Assembly (NCBI GenBank): GCA_045578465.1
Contig: JAZNKJ010000021.1
Location: 1-18,805 of the forward strand
From: SIG454 sp045578465
GTDB taxonomy: Bacteria; Bacillota; Clostridia; Monoglobales; Monoglobaceae
DNA: 18,805 nucleotides
Reading direction: 5' to 3'
Position 1 is the first letter of the stretch. Each line of letters opens with the position of its first letter. This document shows positions 13,868 to 18,805 of the stretch, piece after piece. The position numbers and the translations under genes were made by a program. Below the pieces are notes generated by a model. The model searched no databases. It was not told the DNA's origin and was given only the letters and a program-made list of their open reading frames with translations.

Positions 13868-13937
13868 ATTGTTTACCTCCGAACCTTGTTTAATATTATT
13901 ATTTTCGGAAGTAACCTATCTATACTGTCAATATATG

Positions 13938-14822
13938 TTATTCAAAGCCGATGGTGTTCATAAATCTTTCTTTGTTTCGCCAGTCTTCATTGACTTTTAC
14001 CCAAAGTTCAAGGTAAACGCGGCTTCCTAAAAACTTTTCAATATCCGCTCTTGCACGGCTTCCAATCATTTTAAGTTTTTCTCCGCCTTTGCCTATAATA
14101 ATAGCTTTATGGCTGGCTCTCTCACAATAAATCGCCGCAAGGATTTCATAAGTTCCGTTCTTTTTGCGCTCCATCTTTTCAATCTCAACGGCAATTCCGT
14201 GAGGAACTTCCTGATTTAAAAGTCTTAACGCTTTTTCACGGATAAATTCAGCCACAATCTGTCTTTCAGGCTGGTCGGTTATTAAGTCATCGGGGAAAAA
14301 TTTTGGGCCTTCCTTCAGAAAGCTTTTAACCTCTTTTAAAAGCTCATTTATATTATTCCCTTTCTGAGCTGAAACTGGAACAATTCCTGCAAAGTCATAG
14401 AGGCCTTTGAGCCTGTCCAAAACAGGAAGCAAGTTAAGTTTTGGCACTGTATCAATCTTATTTACCACTAAGATAACAGGAATTCCTGCGGTTTTAAGGC
14501 CCAGAAGAGCCTTTCTTTCGCTTTCATATTCATTTTCATATAAATTGCAATCCACAATATAAAGAAGGACATCTATATCCTGAGTTGCGGTATAGATATA
14601 CTTCTCCATTTTCTCTCCAAGCTTATTTTTTGGCTTGTGAATTCCCGGGGTGTCGATTAAAACCATCTGGCAATCGTCCTCTGTATGAACACCCATAATC
14701 TTTGTTCGGGTGGTCTGAGGCTTGTTTGACACAATGGCAACTTTTTCCCCTATTATTTTATTCAGCAGGGTGGATTTCCCAGCATTGGGGCGCCCCACTA
14801 TTGCAATAAATCCTGATTTCAT
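13938..14822 (-). CDS. era: GTPase Era
   Basis: The 294-residue product has the Era GTPase domain with G1 GRPNAGKST (10-18), TTRT switch (38-41), G3 DTPG (57-60) and G4 NKID (121-124). A C-terminal KH domain with GKGG (244-247) follows and ends ...LGSRVYLELWVKV. Era binds the 3' end of 16S rRNA and guides 30S assembly. GAGGT precedes the ATG. A perfect-consensus promoter stands just upstream, overlapping the end of ylbJ, and drives era-yqzL-recO. Confidence 0.97.
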   Translation of the reverse strand: MKSGFIAIVGRPNAGKSTLLNKIIGEKVAIVSNKPQTTRTKIMGVHTEDDCQMVLIDTPGIHKPKNKLGEKMEKYIYTATQDIDVLLYIVDCNLYENEYESERKALLGLKTAGIPVILVVNKIDTVPKLNLLPVLDRLKGLYDFAGIVPVSAQKGNNINELLKEVKSFLKEGPKFFPDDLITDQPERQIVAEFIREKALRLLNQEVPHGIAVEIEKMERKKNGTYEILAAIYCERASHKAIIIGKGGEKLKMIGSRARADIEKFLGSRVYLELWVKVNEDWRNKERFMNTIGFE

Positions 14823-14853
14823 TTGTTTACCTCGCGAGTTTATTTATACGCTT

Positions 14854-14882
14854 ATTATACTTGTTTGAAAATCAATTGTCAA
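14854..14882 (-). promoter_or_regulatory. Perfect-consensus sigma-A promoter of era-yqzL-recO
   Basis: Minus-strand TTGACA (14877-14882), 17 nt, TATAAT (14854-14859). The -35 box lies in the last codons of ylbJ and the spacer holds its TGA stop, so this vegetative operon starts inside the end of a sporulation gene. Confidence 0.88.
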
Positions 14883-15918
14883 CCTTCTTTCTCCGAAGAG
14901 ACACCACCAAAATCAAAATAATTATTGCTGTTCCAAGAGAGATTTCCCACGGGCTTTTCGTGTTTAATGAGCTAAATGTTATATTGGCTGTCATTTCACT
15001 TATTGGAACGAACATAAGGAAAACTTTCGTTATGCAAAAGGCAAGGACGCCCTGGATAGTTTTCCCTATAAGATAGAGCCTTGGGGAGAGATTTGTTTTT
15101 CTTATTATGCTTAAAACCTGCAAAATTACAGAAAGGGATGAAAAGGCGATTACCCCTGACACTATGGGAAGTTTTTCGTTAAGACTCATACTTAGGCCTA
15201 TAACCTTTTCAGTTCCGCCTGTTATTTCCATAATGCCGTGCATTAAAGGAGTTATATGAAGTTTAGAGAGTGCCTTTCCCGCAACGCAAAAGAAAATTAC
15301 ATATCCGCAGACTAAAACTATGCTGTCCGTAGATTTTGCAACAGCCTCGGTTATGGCGCTTATTATATCCTTTTTTTCATAAGGGGGAAGCGACAAGACC
15401 TCTTCCTCTTTTGTTTTATAAAACCTTAATATTATCCCTGTTAAAAAGGCAGAGAGGATATGTATTATATATAAATATCTTCCTATGGCTACATTCCCTA
15501 TCATTCCTGCGCCCACTGCCCCTAAGATAAACATAGGGCCTGAGTTATTACAAAAGGCCAGAAGTTTTTCACACTCGCTTTTTGAACATTCTCCGCTTGA
15601 ATATAAATCCGTAACACATTTTGCGCCTACGGGGTATCCGCTTAAAATGCCCATAACAAAGGGTAGAGCGCCTCTTCCCGAAACATTAAACAGGGGTTTC
15701 ATAAAGGGAGAGAAAACCTTACCGAGAGGGCGGGTAAGACCGAGGCCCGTTATAATTCCGCTGCATACAAAAAACGGGAAAAGAGACGGGATAACCGTAT
15801 CAAGACATAAAAACACTCCGCTAAGGCCTGCGTCAATACATTCCTTGGGGAAAAGGACAAGGACGATTATAAGCCAGATAACTCCGCCCGTTGCCACAAT
15901 TTTTAAAAATTTTTCCAT
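14872..15918 (-). CDS. ylbJ: Sporulation integral membrane protein YlbJ
   Basis: The 348-residue polytopic membrane protein has about eight hydrophobic segments and two gate-like regions of the nucleoside-recognition type. The signature GILSGYPVGAK (90-100) and CNNSGPMFILGAVG (127-140) are characteristic of YlbJ. In Bacillus YlbJ is made under sigma-E control in the mother cell and is needed for normal spores, perhaps as a transporter; its substrate is unknown. It is divergent from yqfC. Note that the Bacillus neighbour is coaD, which here lies 2.4 kb away beyond the inverted era-yqzL-recO block. Confidence 0.9.
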   Translation of the reverse strand: MEKFLKIVATGGVIWLIIVLVLFPKECIDAGLSGVFLCLDTVIPSLFPFFVCSGIITGLGLTRPLGKVFSPFMKPLFNVSGRGALPFVMGILSGYPVGAKCVTDLYSSGECSKSECEKLLAFCNNSGPMFILGAVGAGMIGNVAIGRYLYIIHILSAFLTGIILRFYKTKEEEVLSLPPYEKKDIISAITEAVAKSTDSIVLVCGYVIFFCVAGKALSKLHITPLMHGIMEITGGTEKVIGLSMSLNEKLPIVSGVIAFSSLSVILQVLSIIRKTNLSPRLYLIGKTIQGVLAFCITKVFLMFVPISEMTANITFSSLNTKSPWEISLGTAIIILILVVSLRRKKVDN

Positions 15919-15949
15919 TCTCCTTCACGCCCTTTCCCTCTTATTATAT

Positions 15950-15978
15950 TCATTAAATCCTTTATCTACGCATAAAAT
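15950..15978 (+). promoter_or_regulatory. Possible sigma-E promoter of yqfC-yqfD
   Basis: TCATTAA (15950-15956), a 14-nt spacer and CATAAAAT (15971-15978) fit the sigma-E pattern weakly at -35 (4 of 7) and well at -10 (7 of 8). yqfD is sigma-E dependent in Bacillus. Confidence 0.38.
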
Positions 15979-16013
15979 TTCATATATGATATTTTGAAAG
16001 GTCGCTTTTGTTT

Positions 16014-16322
16014 ATGAGAAAAAGAGATACCTCTCCTCCTAAGAAAACCGCAAGAGAAAAGCTTGCCGATTCTCTGGAAATGTCGAAGGAGATTATTCTT
16101 AACACTGCAAGGATTGAAGTTATTGGAAATCGAGAGATAACCGTCGAAAATTATCTTGGGATTTCAGAATATTCCCCCACTTGTATAAGTCTTTTGGTTA
16201 ATCCCTCAAACATAAAAATCAGCGGGGAAAACCTTGAAATTAAAACTATGACAAAGGACTTTATCTATGTTATGGGGACGATTTCCTCAGTTTCTTTCGC
16301 TGTCGGGAGGGAAAAATCGTGA
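16014..16322 (+). CDS. yqfC: Sporulation protein YqfC
   Basis: The 102-residue product is a soluble, mostly beta protein of the YabP/YqfC family: RIEVIGNREITVENYLGISEYSPTCISLLV followed by INIKISGENLEIKTMTKDFIYVMGTI-like strands. It is a mother-cell sporulation protein of unknown role in Bacillus. An in-frame TTG at 16008 lies 6 nt after AAAGG and could be the real start; the ATG at 16014 lies 12 nt away. The stop overlaps the yqfD GTG start (GTGA), so translation is coupled. Confidence 0.85.
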   Translation: MRKRDTSPPKKTAREKLADSLEMSKEIILNTARIEVIGNREITVENYLGISEYSPTCISLLVNPSNIKISGENLEIKTMTKDFIYVMGTISSVSFAVGREKS

Positions 16323-17533
16323 TTATCAGGCTTATTTCATATTTAAAGGGATATGTTAAAATCAGCGCCAAGGGATATTTCCTTGAGCGTTTTTTAAACC
16401 TTTGTAAAATGGATGATATTATTCTTCTAAACCTCTCTTACATAAGTCCTTATGAGATATCTGCAAAGGTAAGCATTCCCGCCTTTAAGTCTTTAAGAAA
16501 GGCGGCGCGAAAAACCCGAACGAAAGTTAAAATTTCCTCAAAGCACGGCCTCCCTTTTTTATTAAACCGCAATAAAAACAGGCGGGGTTTTCTTTTAGGG
16601 CTTGCCGTTTTTCTTCTCCTTATATGGTATCTTTCGGGGCATCTTATGGGGATAAGCATTGAGGGAAACAGCAAAATTTCAGAGGAGAAGCTTATTTCAT
16701 CTCTTAATTCATACGGGGTTAAAATCGGCACTCCATTAAACGAAATAGATGCAAAAATTCTCAAAAATCAGCTTATGACTGCCCACGACGATTTAGGCTG
16801 GATTGGCCTTAATCTTAAAGGCTCTCGCCTTTATATTACCCTTACCGAGAGAAAAGAAAAGGAAGTTATTCCGCCCACCGATGAGCCTTGCAACTTAGTC
16901 GCAAAAAAAGACGGGGTTATTCGCCTTATGGAAATCCGCGACGGGCAGACCATGGTTTTAAACAACACTTTGGTTAAAGAGGGAGACCTTTTAGTCAGCG
17001 GAGTTATTGACAGCAATTCTGTGGGTATGAGATACACCCACTCCTTTGGAGAGGTTTACGCAACGACCTGGTATAAAGAGGAAATTGAAATTCCTTTAAA
17101 ATATAAAACAAAAACTTTTACGGGAGAGAAAAAATCCAAAACCAAACTTAAATTTTTAAACCTTTCCATTCCCCTTTATATAAATGAAAAGTCCCCTTTC
17201 CCTCTTTGTGAGGTCAAGGAAAGCAAAAAGGTCCATTCCCTTCCCCTTGAAATTTTTCCAGCATTAACCGCTGAGAAAAAGGAATTTTTCCAGCAAAAAG
17301 AGCAAACTAAGAAAAGGACAGCTTCCGAGGCTGTCATTTTGGGTAAGTTTCATCTTATGCAAAGGGTTAACAAAGAGCTGTCAAAGGGCGCAAAAATTGA
17401 AAAAGTTGACCTTTCCTTTATAGAAAAAGAGGACAGCGTCATCGTTACCTTAGAATGCGAATGTTTAGAGGATATTGCAGTTAAAACGCCCATTGACAAA
17501 AGCGATGAATTGGAATATAATGAAAATAATTAA
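16319..17533 (+). CDS. yqfD: Sporulation protein YqfD
   Basis: The 404-residue product starts with GTG overlapping the yqfC stop. A cytoplasmic N-terminal domain (about 1-85), one membrane segment (about 90-110) and a long outer domain fit the YqfD architecture. The outer part opens with a POTRA-like segment (GISIEGNSKISEEKLISSL). YqfD is a sigma-E-dependent sporulation protein in Bacillus; its biochemical role is unknown. The very end (ELEYNENN) precedes phoH by 20 nt, so the sporulation genes share a transcript with housekeeping genes unless phoH has a promoter inside yqfD. Confidence 0.9.
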   Translation: MIIRLISYLKGYVKISAKGYFLERFLNLCKMDDIILLNLSYISPYEISAKVSIPAFKSLRKAARKTRTKVKISSKHGLPFLLNRNKNRRGFLLGLAVFLLLIWYLSGHLMGISIEGNSKISEEKLISSLNSYGVKIGTPLNEIDAKILKNQLMTAHDDLGWIGLNLKGSRLYITLTERKEKEVIPPTDEPCNLVAKKDGVIRLMEIRDGQTMVLNNTLVKEGDLLVSGVIDSNSVGMRYTHSFGEVYATTWYKEEIEIPLKYKTKTFTGEKKSKTKLKFLNLSIPLYINEKSPFPLCEVKESKKVHSLPLEIFPALTAEKKEFFQQKEQTKKRTASEAVILGKFHLMQRVNKELSKGAKIEKVDLSFIEKEDSVIVTLECECLEDIAVKTPIDKSDELEYNENN

Positions 17534-17553
17534 GAAACAAATGAGGTAGTTTA

Positions 17554-18543
17554 ATGGACAGACACATCGAAGTTGATAAAATGGAAACTCTTATTGCTCT
17601 TTTCGGAAGTTTTGACGAGAATGTCAGGATAATTGAAAAGAGCTTTGATGTTGCCATAATTAACCGAGGTTCAGATATAAAAATTGCAGGGAATGCTGAA
17701 AATGTTGACAAGGCGACTTCTGTTATACAGAATTTAATGGGGATGCACGCCTCCGGGACAGTTATTTCCGAGCAGGAAGTCCGCTATGTTATTTCTCAGG
17801 TTGAGGAAGGCAACGAGGAAGACCTTGCCTCTTTATCCGAAGGGTGCGTTTGCATAACATCAAGAGGCGTTCCAATTAAGCCTAAAACCTTAGGCCAGAA
17901 AAAATATATTGAAACAATCGCCAAAAACCCAATAGTTTTTGGTATTGGACCTGCCGGAACAGGAAAGACATACCTTGCTGTTGCTATGGCGGTTCAGGCT
18001 TTTAAAAACAAAGAGGTAAGCAAGATTATTCTTACCCGACCTGCCGTTGAAGCAGGGGAAAAGCTTGGTTTTTTACCGGGGGATATGCAGGACAAGGTTG
18101 ACCCTTATCTTCGCCCTTTATATGACGCTTTGGGGGATATGTTTGGAGGCGAGGCTTTTAACAAAAATGTTGAAAGAGGATTAATTGAGGTTGCTCCTCT
18201 TGCCTTTATGCGAGGAAGGACACTTGACAACGCTTTCATTATTCTTGACGAGGCGCAAAATACAACTGCTGAGCAGATGAAGATGTTCCTTACACGAATG
18301 GGCTTTTCCTCAAAGATTGTTGTTACGGGGGACATCACTCAGATTGACCTTCCAAGAGACAAAAAATCAGGTCTTCGGGATGCCGAGAGAGTTCTTAAAA
18401 ACATTGAGGGAATTGAGTTTATGTATTTATCAGAGGCCGATGTTGTGCGTCATCCTCTTGTTCAGAGAATTGTCAGGGCTTATGATATGAAAAATGCTGA
18501 AAGGGAACGCTCCGCAAAAAAACGGACAAATAAAAATATATGA
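17554..18543 (+). CDS. phoH: PhoH-family ATPase
   Basis: The 329-residue cytosolic P-loop protein has a KH-like N-terminal part (about 10-62), Walker A GPAGTGKT (132-139) and Walker B LDEAQN (231-236), with the TRPAVEAGEKLGFLPGD region (161-177) of PhoH2-less PhoH proteins and VTGDITQIDLP as sensor. The family is linked to RNA helicase or RNA-processing ATPase activity and is coupled to YbeY, which follows with an ATGA overlap. TGAGG precedes the ATG. Confidence 0.95.
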   Translation: MDRHIEVDKMETLIALFGSFDENVRIIEKSFDVAIINRGSDIKIAGNAENVDKATSVIQNLMGMHASGTVISEQEVRYVISQVEEGNEEDLASLSEGCVCITSRGVPIKPKTLGQKKYIETIAKNPIVFGIGPAGTGKTYLAVAMAVQAFKNKEVSKIILTRPAVEAGEKLGFLPGDMQDKVDPYLRPLYDALGDMFGGEAFNKNVERGLIEVAPLAFMRGRTLDNAFIILDEAQNTTAEQMKMFLTRMGFSSKIVVTGDITQIDLPRDKKSGLRDAERVLKNIEGIEFMYLSEADVVRHPLVQRIVRAYDMKNAERERSAKKRTNKNI

Positions 18544-18805
18544 AAATAAGCATCAGAAATGAACAGAAAAAAATTGAGGTTACAAAAGAGCTCAAGGCCC
18601 TTATTAAAAATGTTTTGAAGCAGGGGCTTAAGTTTATGGAGTTTGAGGATAACTGCGAAATCAGCATAATGCTTACAGATAATGAAGAAATCCACTCCTT
18701 AAACAAACTCCACAGAGGCATTGACCGCCCTACTGACGTTCTTTCTTTTCCAATGTTTGACTATGACGAAAATGGAGAAATCGATATGGAGGAGTGCGAC
18801 TTTGG
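18540..18805 (+). CDS. ybeY: Endoribonuclease/rRNA maturation factor YbeY, 3' part beyond window
   Basis: The first 88 codons are seen. The N-terminal part ends with the motif TDNEEIHSLNKLHRGIDRPT followed by DVLSFP, which marks YbeY. The zinc-binding histidines lie beyond the window. YbeY is a metal-dependent RNase involved in 16S rRNA maturation and ribosome quality control. Its ATG overlaps the phoH stop (ATGA), the usual coupled arrangement. Confidence 0.94.
   Translation, partial: MKISIRNEQKKIEVTKELKALIKNVLKQGLKFMEFEDNCEISIMLTDNEEIHSLNKLHRGIDRPTDVLSFPMFDYDENGEIDMEECDF

Noticed and set aside
13821..14030. A plus-strand frame across the yqzL-era gap
   Set aside because: It is antisense to era and yqzL with no supporting start site or homology.
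15919..15960. A sigma-E promoter for ylbJ
   Set aside because: An AATATAAT-like -10 exists but no -35 at the right distance; ylbJ control cannot be assigned from the sequence.

Overview
The window is chromosomal core sequence from a low-GC, spore-forming member of the Firmicutes, most likely class Clostridia. Four sporulation genes (yabP, yabQ, ylbJ and the yqfC-yqfD pair), vegetative promoters of the TTGACA-17-TATAAT type, strong GGAGG ribosome binding sites, and Firmicutes gene orders (rplU-rpmA-obg, yabP-yabQ-divIC-yabR, rsmD-coaD, era-yqzL-recO, yqfC-yqfD-phoH-ybeY) all point that way. Ribosomal protein L27 starts directly with its mature sequence and no prp (ysxB) gene lies between rplU and rpmA, which narrows the lineage to Clostridia that lack L27 processing. 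I see no mobile element, CRISPR array, tRNA, rRNA or phage gene.

Layout. Positions 1-3053 hold a leftward type IIA topoisomerase operon: a GyrB/ParE-like gene, then a GyrA/ParC-like gene cut by the window edge, behind a strong promoter with a 16-bp palindrome at its start site. Rightward from 3100 come a PflX-like radical SAM gene, an Mrp-type Fe-S P-loop ATPase with its own promoter, then the L21 leader, rplU, rpmA, a terminator and obg. A two-way terminator at 7022-7056 separates obg from a leftward run (read right to left): yabP, yabQ, divIC, the S1-domain gene yabR, then yebC, a PsiE-like membrane protein and an AEC-family transporter.

The 390-bp gap at 11064-11453 holds a candidate sigma-E promoter for yabP, a 6S RNA gene with its own promoter, and the rsmD promoter. 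rsmD, coaD and a coiled-coil protein run rightward to a two-way terminator at 13006-13031. Facing them are recO, yqzL (a 50-codon gene overlapping recO), era and ylbJ, all leftward. From 16014 a rightward operon carries yqfC, yqfD, phoH and the start of ybeY, the last pair overlapping by ATGA.

The genes fall into ribosome biogenesis and translation (rplU, rpmA, obg, rsmD, era, ybeY, phoH, yebC, yabR), DNA topology and repair (topoisomerase pair, recO), Fe-S and radical chemistry (radical SAM, Mrp), cell division (divIC) and endospore formation (yabP, yabQ, ylbJ, yqfC, yqfD). I did not find evidence for a wholly new system. The most useful second-look items are the paired absence of Prp and the L27 extension, the palindrome over the topoisomerase promoter, the Ser-to-Ala change in the quinolone pocket of the GyrA-like subunit, the hidden yqzL, and a gene order that one inversion would reconcile with two classical Firmicutes clusters.
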